34,700 nt of DNA from Actinomycetota bacterium (GCA_030603185.1 JAUVYG010000010.1:1-34700); one strand, 5' to 3'; shown: positions 1 through 8,860, counted from the stretch's first letter. The notes: generated by a model from the letters alone, not told the origin. A program made the numbers and translations.

Positions 1-44
1 AGAAAACAAAAGCGCCGCCTGCCGGTTGTCCGGCGGGCGGCGCT
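1..44 (-). terminator. Rho-independent terminator after the ferredoxin gene
   Basis: On the minus strand a 15-bp stem (arms 30-44 and 11-25, one G-T wobble) with a 4-nt loop follows the ferredoxin stop by 24 nt. The next bases on that strand are TTTGTTTTCT, a U-rich tract. This is a typical intrinsic terminator and closes the minus-strand gene group. Confidence 0.9.
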
Positions 45-68
45 AATTAGTAACCTATTAAAAAGTAA

Positions 69-338
<270 letters not shown>

Positions 339-362
339 TTACTCGCCTTGGACGCGAATGGG

Positions 363-391
363 AGTATACATTCCACGCTCGCTACATGCAA
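363..391 (-). promoter_or_regulatory. Promoter of the ferredoxin gene
   Basis: On the minus strand TTGCAT (391-386) and TATACT (368-363) are separated by 17 nt. The -10 box matches the consensus at 5 of 6 positions. It lies about 45 nt upstream of the TTG start, so the transcript would have a short leader carrying the AAAGGAG site. Confidence 0.5.
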
Positions 392-394
392 TTT

Positions 395-835
395 CTAATC
401 GGCAGTTTCTCTATTCGAGCTTAGTGCGTCCTCTTTCTTCGGGTGCACTGCACTCTGTCCCACCAACGCGATTCCTAGGATGACCAGGCCAACAGCAATC
501 CATCTTGTAGGTTTCACTTGTTCGCCGAGGACCAGCCATGCCATCAGAGTCACCAACAGATAGTTCAGCCCCAAAAAGGGATAAGCGTGTGACAAGTCAA
601 ATCGAGAAAGCACGACCATCCAAAACATTGAGCCCAGTATGAATAAGGGTATCCCGAGCTGGACGTAGGGGTTGGAGGCGACTCCGATAAGAGAATCAAG
701 GGCCCCCGGTGATAGCAGACGGATCTCGCCGACCGAATCCGCTCCGATCTTTAGGACTAGTTGACCGACAACCCCCAGGACCACGCTGCCTGCAATGACT
801 ATCAGGCTCGTACCCATCATCTTTACGGCCCTCAT
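395..835 (-). CDS. Small EamA/SMR-like membrane transporter subunit, second of a pair
   Basis: 146-residue membrane protein with four predicted helices, related to the half-size EamA/ArnE-ArnF-like small transporters. Visible signatures are GQLVLK in helix 1, the segment DLSHAYPFLGLNYLL in the middle, and a last helix starting at TRWIAVGLVILG. The membrane Glu of EmrE-type multidrug transporters is absent from helix 1, so a drug pump is not supported; a lipid-linked sugar or other amphiphile is more in keeping with the family. Its ATG overlaps the stop of the paralogue at 832-1209 (ATGA), which suggests coupled translation and a heterodimer. It ends in a polar tail. Substrate unknown. Confidence 0.8.
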   Translation of the reverse strand: MRAVKMMGTSLIVIAGSVVLGVVGQLVLKIGADSVGEIRLLSPGALDSLIGVASNPYVQLGIPLFILGSMFWMVVLSRFDLSHAYPFLGLNYLLVTLMAWLVLGEQVKPTRWIAVGLVILGIALVGQSAVHPKKEDALSSNRETAD

Positions 836-1209
836 CCGAATACCCCCATCAAAACCACTCCCAGCAGGATGATCCCCACCCCAACCCAGCGAAGATAGTT
901 CACATGTTCCCCTAGAAACAGTCGGGCAGAGAGTGCCACCAGGACGTAATTGAGGCCTAGAAATGGAAAGGCAAAAGATAGATCAGCTCGCGATAATACC
1001 GTGATCCAGACGACCGCGGCAGCCACATACATGGGAATTCCCAGAAGGATCCAGGGCTGCCGTCCCGCGGCCAAGGGCAGAGAAAGGAACTGACGAGACC
1101 AGACGTTGTCAACGACACCCACGCCGTCCATGCCCTTCTTGAGTGCCGTCTGACCAGCGACAGACAACCCTATCCCCAAAAGAATTAGAGGAATGACTCC
1201 GCTATTCAC
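832..1209 (-). CDS. Small EamA/SMR-like membrane transporter subunit, first of a pair
   Basis: 125-residue protein with four predicted helices, clearly paralogous to the next gene: GQTALKKG in helix 1, then DLSFAFPFLGLNYVLVALSA and a closing helix after LRWVGVG. It starts with GTG 15 nt after the hemL stop and has no clear SD, so it is likely translated by coupling from hemL. Such half-size proteins work as dimers, and the two adjacent different copies suggest an obligate heterodimer. The link with hemL is positional only. Confidence 0.8.
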   Translation of the reverse strand: MNSGVIPLILLGIGLSVAGQTALKKGMDGVGVVDNVWSRQFLSLPLAAGRQPWILLGIPMYVAAAVVWITVLSRADLSFAFPFLGLNYVLVALSARLFLGEHVNYLRWVGVGIILLGVVLMGVFG

Positions 1210-1224
1210 AGAATTCGGTTCAGG

Positions 1225-2505
1225 CTAAAGGGTGTTGAGCGCGTGACGGGCCGCCCTGCCGGCGGTGTCCAGATCCTCTTCTGTGTGAGCCAAAGAGATG
1301 AATGCAGCTTCGAATTGTGATGGAGCCAAGTACACGCCGCTCTGAAGCATCGCCTGGAAAAACTCACCGTACCGCTCAGTGTCGGTGCTCTTCGCGCCAT
1401 CGAAGTCCTTGACCTCTTGATCGGTAAAGAATCCGGTGACCAGGGACCCGACCTGATTAACAGTCATCGGTACCCCCGCATCCGCAGCAGCGGTGCGAAG
1501 ATTCTCTGCATATATGCTTCCCATGAGTTCAAGCTGCTCGTAGGTACCCTCCTCGGCCAAAATGTCCAAGGTCGTGATACCCGCGACCATGGCCAACGGG
1601 TTCCCGGACAGCGTTCCGGCCTGGTACACAGAACCTAGCGGTGCGATCATCTCCATGACTTCGGCGCGACCACCAAAAGCTCCCACCGGAAGACCGCCGC
1701 CGATCGTCTTCCCCATACAAGTGAGATCGGGCATTACATTATATTTCTGCTGAGCACCGCCGTAGGCGACACGAAATCCGGTGATGACCTCGTCAAAGAT
1801 AAGTAGTGCACCGTTCAAATCACAGAGATTCCGCAAGCCCTCGAGGAAACCAGGTTCTGGCGGGACGACGCCCATATTGCCAGCAACCGGCTCGACGATC
1901 ACCGCAGCTATCTGCTCGATGTTACTGCCAAAGGCTTCCCGCGCCGATTCGAGATCGTTGTATTTCGCATTAACGGTGTCCTGAGCGGCACCGGGGGTCA
2001 CGCCGGGGCTGTCCGGCAGGCCCAGAGTAGTCACTCCAGAGCCAGCCTGCACCAAAAGTGCGTCAGAGTGACCGTGATAACAGCCCTGGAACTTGAGCAA
2101 CTTGTTGCGACCGGTGAAACCTCGAGCCAATCTGATAGCGCTCATCGTGGCCTCGGTGCCTGAGGACACCATCCGCACTTTCTCCACGGACGGTATGGCC
2201 TCGCACACGCGTCGTGCCATCTCGACCTCGAGCTCGGTGGCAGCCCCGAACGAGGTGCCTTTCTCTACCTGCTCTTTCAGCGCGGCTATCAAGGCCGGGT
2301 GGCTGTGGCCAAGGATCAGCGGTCCCCAGGAACCCAGAAAATCGATGTACTCGACATCATCCGAGTCCCACACATGGGAGCCAGCGCCCCTAGCAAGGAA
2401 CACAGGGTCTCCGCCGACCGCACTGAAAGCACGCACCGGGCTGTTCACACCGCCTGGAATATACTTTTTAGCTTCATCGAATAGGGACTCGCTACGGCTG
2501 ATCAT
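1225..2505 (-). CDS. hemL: Glutamate-1-semialdehyde 2,1-aminomutase
   Basis: PLP enzyme that converts glutamate-1-semialdehyde to 5-aminolevulinate, the last step of the C5 route to tetrapyrroles. The 426-residue length is normal. The N-terminus has the family segment [12 protein letters not shown]. The PLP site is visible as FDEVITGFR (D238) and [16 protein letters not shown] with Schiff-base Lys266. AAGGAG lies 6 nt before the ATG. The enzyme that uses its product, hemB, lies three genes upstream on the same strand, with dcd and fliM between them. A single unit is plausible because spacing is short throughout (56 nt after fliM). Confidence 0.97.
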   Translation of the reverse strand: MISRSESLFDEAKKYIPGGVNSPVRAFSAVGGDPVFLARGAGSHVWDSDDVEYIDFLGSWGPLILGHSHPALIAALKEQVEKGTSFGAATELEVEMARRVCEAIPSVEKVRMVSSGTEATMSAIRLARGFTGRNKLLKFQGCYHGHSDALLVQAGSGVTTLGLPDSPGVTPGAAQDTVNAKYNDLESAREAFGSNIEQIAAVIVEPVAGNMGVVPPEPGFLEGLRNLCDLNGALLIFDEVITGFRVAYGGAQQKYNVMPDLTCMGKTIGGGLPVGAFGGRAEVMEMIAPLGSVYQAGTLSGNPLAMVAGITTLDILAEEGTYEQLELMGSIYAENLRTAAADAGVPMTVNQVGSLVTGFFTDQEVKDFDGAKSTDTERYGEFFQAMLQSGVYLAPSQFEAAFISLAHTEEDLDTAGRAARHALNTL

Positions 2506-2561
2506 TGTTTCTCCTTGTCTTGGTGAGCTATCTGGTGATTGTTACGGCCCGAGGCCTGATA

Positions 2562-3599
2562 TCAGGTTGTGCCGACCTCAGGACCGACCGACCTCAGGAC
2601 CTGAAAAGCATTCCGCTCGCCCTTGGCCCCGGGTCTTGCGTCAGCAATATGTACATCTCCGGAGAATATCCGAATGGGCACATTCACGTCTTTATCCAGG
2701 CGGATGATATCGCCCTCTTTGAGATCCACCAAGCTAGACAGATCTATCTCGACGTTCCCCAGCTCGGCATGCAACTCGATGGGCACGGCACTCAAGGACT
2801 GACCGATCTCGGTCTGACGATGATGATGGACTCCGGATTGCTGAGAAAGCTCGAGCTGTGCCAGCAATGGCTCAAGCATCGTATGCGGATAACAAATCGA
2901 AAGGGCACCTTCTTCGGTTCCCACTCTTACCTGTAAGACGACAACGAGCACTGACTGCCCCTCGGAGGCGGCCGACACGAATCTAGGTGAGGTCTCGATA
3001 GAAACAAGCTCGGCTGCCAGAGAGTCCTCTTCCTCGGAAGGGGACCATGCACGAGCCAAAATATCCAGGTACCTGTCGAAGATGTGACGCGCTATCGATA
3101 TCTCGATCTCGGTCAGCTCCCTCTTGGGGTCATACGCAACACCGGTACCTCCGAGCATCCGATTCAACAGCGGGAACAAAAGTGTGTGGGACAGCTCGAT
3201 CATGAACTCGCCGTCGTGGCCATCGATCTGGCCGGTTCCGATACATGTTATCGGGTCGAGAGCCTGGATGAACTCTCTGTAGGTGAGTTGATCGACAGCG
3301 GTCAGACCACCATCGACCGGAGTCTCAAGAAGAAGCGAGAAGCTCATGTTGGCACTTCGGAGAAAGCTCTGGTGGACCAGACGAAGACGCTGGACTTCCT
3401 CACGTGAAAGTCGATTGGGATTTCTAAAATCGTAGAATACAACGCCCTGAGGGAGGGCGCCGCCGCCACCGCCACGATTCGACTCCCCAGTGGTTTCGCC
3501 TGCGGGCTCGCCTGACTTGCGCTGCTTTTTTGCCCGCTCTTCCTTACGCTTGGCAAACAGCGCGTCGATCTCTTCTTGCGAGAGTAGATTGTCAGGCAT
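2562..3599 (-). CDS. fliM: Flagellar motor switch protein FliM
   Basis: C-ring protein that binds phospho-CheY and sets the direction of flagellar rotation. The 345 residues show the full architecture: an N-terminal CheY-binding peptide LLSQEEIDALF (residues 5-14), a basic low-complexity linker (about 15-55), a CheC-like middle domain (about 65-245), and a C-terminal SpoA domain (about 265-340) that contacts FliN. It looks intact. The start is an ATG with AGGGGGTGAG just upstream, 17 nt after the dcd stop. No other flagellar gene is in the window. fliM usually sits with fliL and fliN, so its place between dcd and hemL is odd. Confidence 0.92.
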   Translation of the reverse strand: MPDNLLSQEEIDALFAKRKEERAKKQRKSGEPAGETTGESNRGGGGGALPQGVVFYDFRNPNRLSREEVQRLRLVHQSFLRSANMSFSLLLETPVDGGLTAVDQLTYREFIQALDPITCIGTGQIDGHDGEFMIELSHTLLFPLLNRMLGGTGVAYDPKRELTEIEISIARHIFDRYLDILARAWSPSEEEDSLAAELVSIETSPRFVSAASEGQSVLVVVLQVRVGTEEGALSICYPHTMLEPLLAQLELSQQSGVHHHRQTEIGQSLSAVPIELHAELGNVEIDLSSLVDLKEGDIIRLDKDVNVPIRIFSGDVHIADARPGAKGERNAFQVLRSVGPEVGTT

Positions 3600-3616
3600 C
3601 GCTCACCCCCTGCTGA

Positions 3617-4180
3617 TCAGGTGAAGTTCTTATAAGACATACTCGGAGTCGGCTCGGACTGACCCCGGTACTTGGAGCCTAGTTCGTTTGAGCCGTAAGG
3701 AGTATCCACCGGAGTGGACATCCGAAGAAACGATATCTGGCCGATCTTCATGCGGTGGTAAAGAGTGATCGGCAGTTGGGCGACGTTGGACAGCTCAAGA
3801 GTGAGATTGCCCTTCCAGCCCGGATCAACATATCCGGCTGTGGAATGGATCAGCAGACCAAGCCTTCCAAGGGAGCTCTTCCCTTCGAGGCGGCCTACAA
3901 GATCATCAGGCAACTCTACGACCTCAAGCGTCTGCCCTAGGACGAACTCACCGGGGTGCAGGATGAACGGCTCATCGCCTTCCACCGTCACCAGCTCAGT
4001 CAGGTTGTCCATCGGCTTCTTGACGTCGATGTAGGGATAGCGATTGTTGTGAAAGACTCGAAACGTCTTATCCAGACACAGGTCTACGCTGGATGGCTGG
4101 ATGTACTTCTCTTCATAGGGGTCAATACCTATGCGGCCTGCAGCTATCTCTTCTTTGATGCTTCTATCGGAAAGAACCAC
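3617..4180 (-). CDS. dcd: dCTP deaminase, probably bifunctional dCTP deaminase/dUTPase
   Basis: Makes dUMP (or dUTP) from dCTP for thymidylate synthesis. Family motifs are GKSSLGRLG, HSTAGYVDPGW, the catalytic Glu in LTLELSN (about E129), and a C-terminal SKYRGQ...PTPS lid. The motif block closely resembles mycobacterial Dcd, which both deaminates and hydrolyses the triphosphate; the same bifunctionality is inferred here. An upstream GTG at 4213 would overlap hemB by 26 nt. The GTG at 4180 is preferred because AGGAG, which overlaps the hemB stop codon, precedes it and because the protein then begins MVLSDRS as in the family. Predicted length 187 residues. Confidence 0.93.
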   Translation of the reverse strand: MVLSDRSIKEEIAAGRIGIDPYEEKYIQPSSVDLCLDKTFRVFHNNRYPYIDVKKPMDNLTELVTVEGDEPFILHPGEFVLGQTLEVVELPDDLVGRLEGKSSLGRLGLLIHSTAGYVDPGWKGNLTLELSNVAQLPITLYHRMKIGQISFLRMSTPVDTPYGSNELGSKYRGQSEPTPSMSYKNFT

Positions 4181-4187
4181 TTCGCTC

Positions 4188-5180
4188 CTATTGGTTGGGC
4201 CAGTGACCCTCACTGAGCCATCTGGCCACGTCTTTGGCGTGATACGTCAGGATCAGATCGGCCCCCGCACGCTTGAATGAGACCATAGTCTCAAGAACCA
4301 CTTTAGCCTCGTCTATCCACCCGTTGGCGGCCGCAGCCTTAATCATGGCGTATTCGCCACTTACATTATAGGCCGCGACGGGAACATCAGTTACCTCGCG
4401 AACCCGATAAATGACATCCATGTACGAAAGTGCCGGTTTCACCATCACTATGTCCGCTCCTTCGAGCAGATCGAGATCGACCTCAATGAGGGATTCACGG
4501 CCGTTGGCAGGATCCATTTGATAGGAGCGTCTGTCCCCGAAGGCCGGGGTCGAGTCAGCGGCGTCCCGGAAGGGTCCGAAATAGGCTGAGGCGTATTTGG
4601 CAGAGTAGGCCATGATCGGAATGTCTTCGAATCCAGAATCGTCGAGCTGAGAGCGGATGGCGCCGACCCTACCGTCCATCATGTCTGATGGTGCCACAAT
4701 GTCCGCACCAGCCTCGGCGTGGGACAAAGCGGTCTGAGCCAGCAATTCTAGGGTGATATCGTTCTGGACCACTTCGTCCTTGATGACCCCGCAGTGTCCA
4801 TGGCTGGTGTACTCACAAAGACAAACATCTGTGACTACCACCATGTCGGGATGAGTGGATTTGATCCGGCGGATCGCCTCTTGAACGATGCCGTCAGTGG
4901 CGTATGCGCCGGATGCTGCTTCGTCTTTTTCTTCGGGGATTCCAAACAGGATCACAGCCGGGATACCCAGTGCGGTAACCTCGTTCATCTCGGCCTCAAG
5001 CTTATCGAGTGACTGCCGGTAGACTCCGGGCATAGAGGATATCTCTTCGTGGATATTCTCTCCCTCGATTATGAATAGAGGGTAGATGAGATCGTTTACA
5101 TCAAGATTGTTCTCTCGAACCATCCGGCGAAGAGCCGGGGTGCGACGAAGCCTTCTCTGTCTGACAATCGGGAAACTCAC
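4188..5180 (-). CDS. hemB: Delta-aminolevulinic acid dehydratase (porphobilinogen synthase)
   Basis: Condenses two 5-aminolevulinate molecules to porphobilinogen. The 330 residues carry the zinc-site cysteines in [14 protein letters not shown] (C120, C122, C130), so this is the Zn-dependent active-site type. The two catalytic lysines are K195 ([16 protein letters not shown]) and K248 ([11 protein letters not shown]). The start is GTG at 5180 with AGAGGGG about 10 nt upstream. It follows the small acidic-tail membrane protein by 15 nt and precedes dcd by 7 nt, so these are co-transcribed. Confidence 0.97.
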   Translation of the reverse strand: MSFPIVRQRRLRRTPALRRMVRENNLDVNDLIYPLFIIEGENIHEEISSMPGVYRQSLDKLEAEMNEVTALGIPAVILFGIPEEKDEAASGAYATDGIVQEAIRRIKSTHPDMVVVTDVCLCEYTSHGHCGVIKDEVVQNDITLELLAQTALSHAEAGADIVAPSDMMDGRVGAIRSQLDDSGFEDIPIMAYSAKYASAYFGPFRDAADSTPAFGDRRSYQMDPANGRESLIEVDLDLLEGADIVMVKPALSYMDVIYRVREVTDVPVAAYNVSGEYAMIKAAAANGWIDEAKVVLETMVSFKRAGADLILTYHAKDVARWLSEGHWPNQ

Positions 5181-5195
5181 GTACGTTCGGCCCCT

Positions 5196-5456
5196 CTAGT
5201 CTCTCTCGAGATCCATTACGCCATCTTCCATGTGCTCTCCCGGAGCGTACTCGTCGTCAGCTTCTTCCTCTTCATCCTCGGCTTCAGCGTCATCTTCATC
5301 CTCGTCGTCATACTCTTCGTCGTCGTAGATAATGCCCTCTGAATCCAGGATATCCAGCACCTCGCGAACATCCCTCCACACCATCATCAGTGCGACGAAC
5401 AGAATAATCGGGAACACGATCGCGGCAATTGCGCCTATAGCTGTTATGACTTCCAA
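5196..5456 (-). CDS. Small membrane protein with an acidic tail, unknown function
   Basis: 86 residues that match no family I recognise. One hydrophobic helix (about residues 5-27) is followed by an amphipathic stretch and then a tail of about 30 residues made almost wholly of Asp and Glu (about 44-70). The start is TTG with AGAGGT 8 nt upstream, preceded by a good promoter. It is the first gene of the hemB-dcd-fliM-hemL run. A single-pass protein with a polyanionic tail could bind cations or basic proteins, but nothing in the sequence decides this. The SD, promoter and tight spacing to hemB argue that it is real. Confidence 0.75.
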   Translation of the reverse strand: MEVITAIGAIAAIVFPIILFVALMMVWRDVREVLDILDSEGIIYDDEEYDDEDEDDAEAEDEEEEADDEYAPGEHMEDGVMDLERD

Positions 5457-5506
5457 CTCTTATTACCTCTCTATATTAGAACTACATGCCTTTTAGCACC
5501 TGATAA

Positions 5507-5535
5507 AGCGTACGTCGTGACTCTTGGAGGGTCAA
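5507..5535 (-). promoter_or_regulatory. Promoter for the hemB operon
   Basis: On the minus strand TTGACC (5535-5530) and TACGCT (5512-5507) are separated by 17 nt. The -35 box overlaps the stop codon of the lipoprotein gene. Transcription would start near 5500, about 45 nt before the first TTG start. Confidence 0.45.
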
Positions 5536-6668
5536 GTGGAGTCCGAGTCCACCCGGTACCAGGATATTGCGGATGGGAGCAGGAAGCCAACGGCCCCTTC
5601 GGGCCGGCCAAAGCTGCCGAGAACCTCCTCGGTCAGGTCGGCAAGTTTGAGTCGTCTTAATTCGCAACCTTCTGAACACACGATGTATGAGACCTCGTCG
5701 CCCTTCGGGGAAACCGAAGCCTGGAATATATGTTGGCCCCGATCCAGACGGTTCAGCAAGCGACTACGATTGTTTGACAGATCCAGGATGCGGAGCTGCT
5801 GAGCGTCGAGAGCCGATTCAGGCGTATACGAATAAAGAAGTCTGTCGTCATCCCCCAGGTCAAGGGGTCTGGGTATGCCGGCCTCACTGAGGCGAGTCAG
5901 TCGTTTGGTTCCGCCCGACTCGATGTCCACCTCGTAGAGTTCTGGCTTTTCTCCTACTTGTCCGTCGCCAAGGTCCTCGAGTCCTGTGACATACCCCCGG
6001 TCACCGCGCAGGGACATCAGGGGTGGAGAAAGGGGGACTATCTCACCGGTGATCTCAGTCACTTCGAGCTTCTGAAAGTCCAGGCTATACATGGTCGGCT
6101 TGGCCTCCACGAAAGTCGATCCGGCCCAGGCGAGCCCTTTGGATGAGTCGAACGAAAGATCGAGGGCCGTGACCAGGTTATCGGTGGGAGGCAACGGAAT
6201 CGGAGCCCCACCCCCACTCCCATCTAAAGCCAACTGGTGGACCAGAATATGGACCGCCCCCGTCTCGGCATCACCTATGAGGCCGGGAATAGCGAATGCC
6301 ATACGCCGCTCGTTGTCAGTGATTGAAGGACCTCCGAAAAAATCAAGATCATCGGTTGGTACCTCGAATGGGAATCGAGCCAGCTCGTTTCCGTCAGGAA
6401 CGCTGATCAGGATCATATCGTGGGCCGACACCAGAACAGCAAGAGTCCCGGTCGAGGAAATAGTCCCCCGAACCACCTCTGTGTCATCAGTCGCGGATTG
6501 AGGGAACAGCAGCGTATCCTCGCTGCCTTCAAGGAGTCGCAACTGACCTTGGTCCACAAACAGTACCCTGGGCTCGAAGTGACGATCGTCCTTATCTGCT
6601 TGACCTGGGCAGCCCGCGGAAACGAGAGCAACTAGAACGATCATGGCCAATAGAAAGAGGCGACTCAA
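5532..6668 (-). CDS. Predicted lipoprotein with beta-propeller-like repeats
   Basis: 378 residues. An N-terminal signal sequence ends in the lipobox VSAGC (Cys19), so the protein should be lipid-anchored outside the membrane. The rest is rich in beta strands with repeats resembling TolB/WD40-like blades, for example LYEVDIESGGTKRLTRL, LRILDLSNNRSRLL and ASVSPKGDEVSYIV. A scaffold or sensor role is possible; no catalytic motif is seen. The start is TTG at 6668, overlapping the UPF0210 stop by 4 nt, with AGGAG 9 nt upstream. It is the last gene of the ACT-UPF0210 operon. The family could not be named more exactly. Confidence 0.8.
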   Translation of the reverse strand: MSRLFLLAMIVLVALVSAGCPGQADKDDRHFEPRVLFVDQGQLRLLEGSEDTLLFPQSATDDTEVVRGTISSTGTLAVLVSAHDMILISVPDGNELARFPFEVPTDDLDFFGGPSITDNERRMAFAIPGLIGDAETGAVHILVHQLALDGSGGGAPIPLPPTDNLVTALDLSFDSSKGLAWAGSTFVEAKPTMYSLDFQKLEVTEITGEIVPLSPPLMSLRGDRGYVTGLEDLGDGQVGEKPELYEVDIESGGTKRLTRLSEAGIPRPLDLGDDDRLLYSYTPESALDAQQLRILDLSNNRSRLLNRLDRGQHIFQASVSPKGDEVSYIVCSEGCELRRLKLADLTEEVLGSFGRPEGAVGFLLPSAISWYRVDSDST

Positions 6669-8059
6669 TTTCCCAGACTCCTAAGAGGAGCTGGTATGCG
6701 GCCACCGCGAGCAATAAAGGCTGAAGAGTCAAACTCGGAGATGGCCATAACAGGACCGCCGCCGAGTAATCCGCCCCACTCGACTTCGTCTCCGACTACT
6801 TTGCCGGGGGCGGGAATGATGCGGACAGCGGTCGTCTTGTTGTTGACCACACCGATAGACATCTCGTCGGCGATCAGGGCGGATAGGGTTGTGGCCGGGG
6901 TGTTCCCGGGCACGATCACCATGTCGAGGCCGACCGAACAAACTGCGGTCATCGCCTCTAACTTATCAAGTGACAATGCTCCGTCGCGGACTGCCTGCTG
7001 CATCGCCAAGTCTTCGCTGATCGGAATGAATGCTCCCGAGAGTCCTCCCTGAGCGGACGTGGCCATAGCCCCGCCCTTTTTCACCGCATCGGTCAATAGG
7101 GACAGAGCGGCGGTGGTTCCTGGGGCGCCGGGGGTGACACCGATCGAGGCCAGGATGTCACCGATACTGTCCCCGGGCGCCGTGGTCGGCGCGAGCGACA
7201 GATCCACGATCCCCTGTGAAACACCAAGGTCGCTCGCGGCAGTCCTGGCCACTAGCTCTCCTGCTCTAGTTATCTTGAAGGCGGTGCGCTTTATCAGATC
7301 GGCGATCTTCTCTAGCGGTTCATCAGCATGATTCTCTAGGACTGATCTGACCACGCCCGGCCCACTGATCCCCACATTGATGACCGCGTCAGCCTCGCCG
7401 ACACCGTGATAGCCTCCGGCCATGAACGGATTGTCCTCGGGAATGTTGGCGAATACGACCAGCTTCGCGCAGCCGAGTCCGTTGGACTCAGCTGTCAGCT
7501 CAGCAGCTTCCTTGATTGCCTCACCCATACGAGCGACTGCATCCATATTGATCCCGGCCTTGGTACTGGCCACGCAGACCGATGAACAGACCCGTTGGGT
7601 GCTTGCGAGTGCTTTGGGTAGAGCAGCAAGGAACCTGTCCTCGGCGCTGGTCACTCCCTTGGAGACCAGCGCACTGAAGCCGCCGATAAAATCCACCCCT
7701 ACATCTGCGGCGGCTTGATCCAAGGCCGCGGCGACTGCTACAACTGCGGCCTCGGCGTCGCGGTCATTCTGAATCGAACCACCGACCGACAAGGCAGGCT
7801 CCAAGAGAGTCGAAATGGCGCTGGTCGCCAGTCGAACATTGACGATGGGAACCCCGAAGTGACTTTCGATCCTGCGAACGGTCGGCACAAGATCGGCTGC
7901 GCGGGAACTAATAATACGGGTGATGTTGTCGCAGACGACATCGATGTCAGGATGAGCGGCGGGGGCTAGGTTCAATCCCAGCGTCACCGTCCGAACGTCA
8001 AGGGAGTGGCTTTGAACCATCTCTACCGTCTCGAGGATCTCCTCGGGACTGATGAACAA
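6665..8059 (-). CDS. UPF0210 (PFL / DUF711) family protein
   Basis: 464 residues, full length for this conserved family of unknown biochemical role. Diagnostic segments are VDFIGGFSALVSKG, VFANIPEDNPFMAGG, HGVGEADAVINVG, DLSLAPTTAPGDSI and the C-terminal GRIPAPLRSL. The family is related to anaerobic-reductase-like folds and is usually coupled to a small ACT-domain protein (UPF0237), which is present here two genes upstream. The start is TTG, placed directly after the stop of the preceding gene with GAGG 6 nt upstream; this gives the usual N-terminus. The function remains unknown, but the partnership with the ACT protein suggests control by a small ligand. Confidence 0.92.
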   Translation of the reverse strand: MFISPEEILETVEMVQSHSLDVRTVTLGLNLAPAAHPDIDVVCDNITRIISSRAADLVPTVRRIESHFGVPIVNVRLATSAISTLLEPALSVGGSIQNDRDAEAAVVAVAAALDQAAADVGVDFIGGFSALVSKGVTSAEDRFLAALPKALASTQRVCSSVCVASTKAGINMDAVARMGEAIKEAAELTAESNGLGCAKLVVFANIPEDNPFMAGGYHGVGEADAVINVGISGPGVVRSVLENHADEPLEKIADLIKRTAFKITRAGELVARTAASDLGVSQGIVDLSLAPTTAPGDSIGDILASIGVTPGAPGTTAALSLLTDAVKKGGAMATSAQGGLSGAFIPISEDLAMQQAVRDGALSLDKLEAMTAVCSVGLDMVIVPGNTPATTLSALIADEMSIGVVNNKTTAVRIIPAPGKVVGDEVEWGGLLGGGPVMAISEFDSSAFIARGGRIPAPLRSLGN

Positions 8060-8389
8060 CTAGAGCCTCACGGTGTGACGTGCTTCTGTGTCTTTGACGA
8101 CATATCTGCGCCAAACGAGCATCAGAACGATCAGGGCGTTCAGAGGTAGAAGAGAAATGAACTCAGTCCCGACCACGACCATCAGCGTCAGAGGGAAGTA
8201 CAGTATCGAGGTGAGCCACTGCGGGCTGGATACTATCGCTTCCGACCAGCCCGTGATCATTATCGGCCCCTCCTCCATGAACCATCTCCAAGCGATGGAG
8301 TGAGTAGGGAGTGACGCTAGGATCCCGAGAGCCCAGGCAGCGATCACGATAATCGGTGTTCTCTTGCTGGTATCTAATCTTGCCTTCAT
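8060..8389 (-). CDS. Small multi-pass membrane protein, unknown
   Basis: 109 residues with one hydrophobic helix near the N-terminus (about 12-30) and a longer hydrophobic region that can form two helices (about 60-98). It ends in a short polar tail. No family recognised. The ATG at 8389 is chosen because it lies 4 nt after the ACT-protein stop; a longer reading frame extends upstream but overlaps that gene. The gene is inserted between the ACT and UPF0210 genes, which are normally neighbours, so its product may bring that pair to the membrane; this is inference. Confidence 0.7.
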   Translation of the reverse strand: MKARLDTSKRTPIIVIAAWALGILASLPTHSIAWRWFMEEGPIMITGWSEAIVSSPQWLTSILYFPLTLMVVVGTEFISLLPLNALIVLMLVWRRYVVKDTEARHTVRL

Positions 8390-8393
8390 GTCA

Positions 8394-8684
8394 TCAAACC
8401 CTATGCATGTATCGGAAGATGTCTTCATGCTGGACCTGCACTTGGACCCCGAGCTTCTCGCCTGAACCGGTGAGAGTCTCTTTAAGGCCATCCAAAGAGG
8501 TGGAGTCTTCATCGATAGACACCAGCATGATCATTGCGAACAGTCCGCTACGAATAGTCTGACTTATATCCTCGATGTTGGCACCGGTTTCAGCCAGAAC
8601 TGACGAGACCTCGGCAACGATGCCCGGTCTGTCCTGTCCTATGACACTTACCACCAATCGAGAGCCGGTCGTCTCGGTAGTCAG
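8394..8684 (-). CDS. ACT-domain regulatory protein, UPF0237 family
   Basis: Small protein made of a single ACT domain. The core LVVSVIGQDRPGIVAEVSSV followed by EDISQTI and MIMLVSID is the UPF0237 signature. Proteins of this family accompany UPF0210 and are thought to sense a small molecule. The start is unclear. A strong GGAGG stands 6 nt before a CTG at 8684, giving 96 residues; the alternative TTG at 8657 has no SD at a useful distance. CTG is therefore preferred. It is the first gene of the four-gene operon ending in the lipoprotein. Confidence 0.85.
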   Translation of the reverse strand: MTTETTGSRLVVSVIGQDRPGIVAEVSSVLAETGANIEDISQTIRSGLFAMIMLVSIDEDSTSLDGLKETLTGSGEKLGVQVQVQHEDIFRYMHRV

Positions 8685-8860
8685 TCTGCGCCTCCGTCCG
8701 TAGGAATAATGCGAACCTAACCATAGGCTAGCGCAACTTATCCTTTTCAGTCCAACCCACACACTGCCGAGATAGCGGGTAGAATCGACAATAGAACGAG
8801 CAGAGCGGTGACCGATTGAATCCTGGAGCAAATCCTGTGCCGAGCGTAGTGCCCCTAGCC

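Noticed and set aside
395-1209. EmrE-type multidrug efflux pair
   Set aside because: The membrane Glu of helix 1 is missing in both proteins.
1206-1400. Extra small gene between hemL and the transporter pair
   Set aside because: It lies wholly within hemL and its start region in another frame, with no SD or conserved motif.
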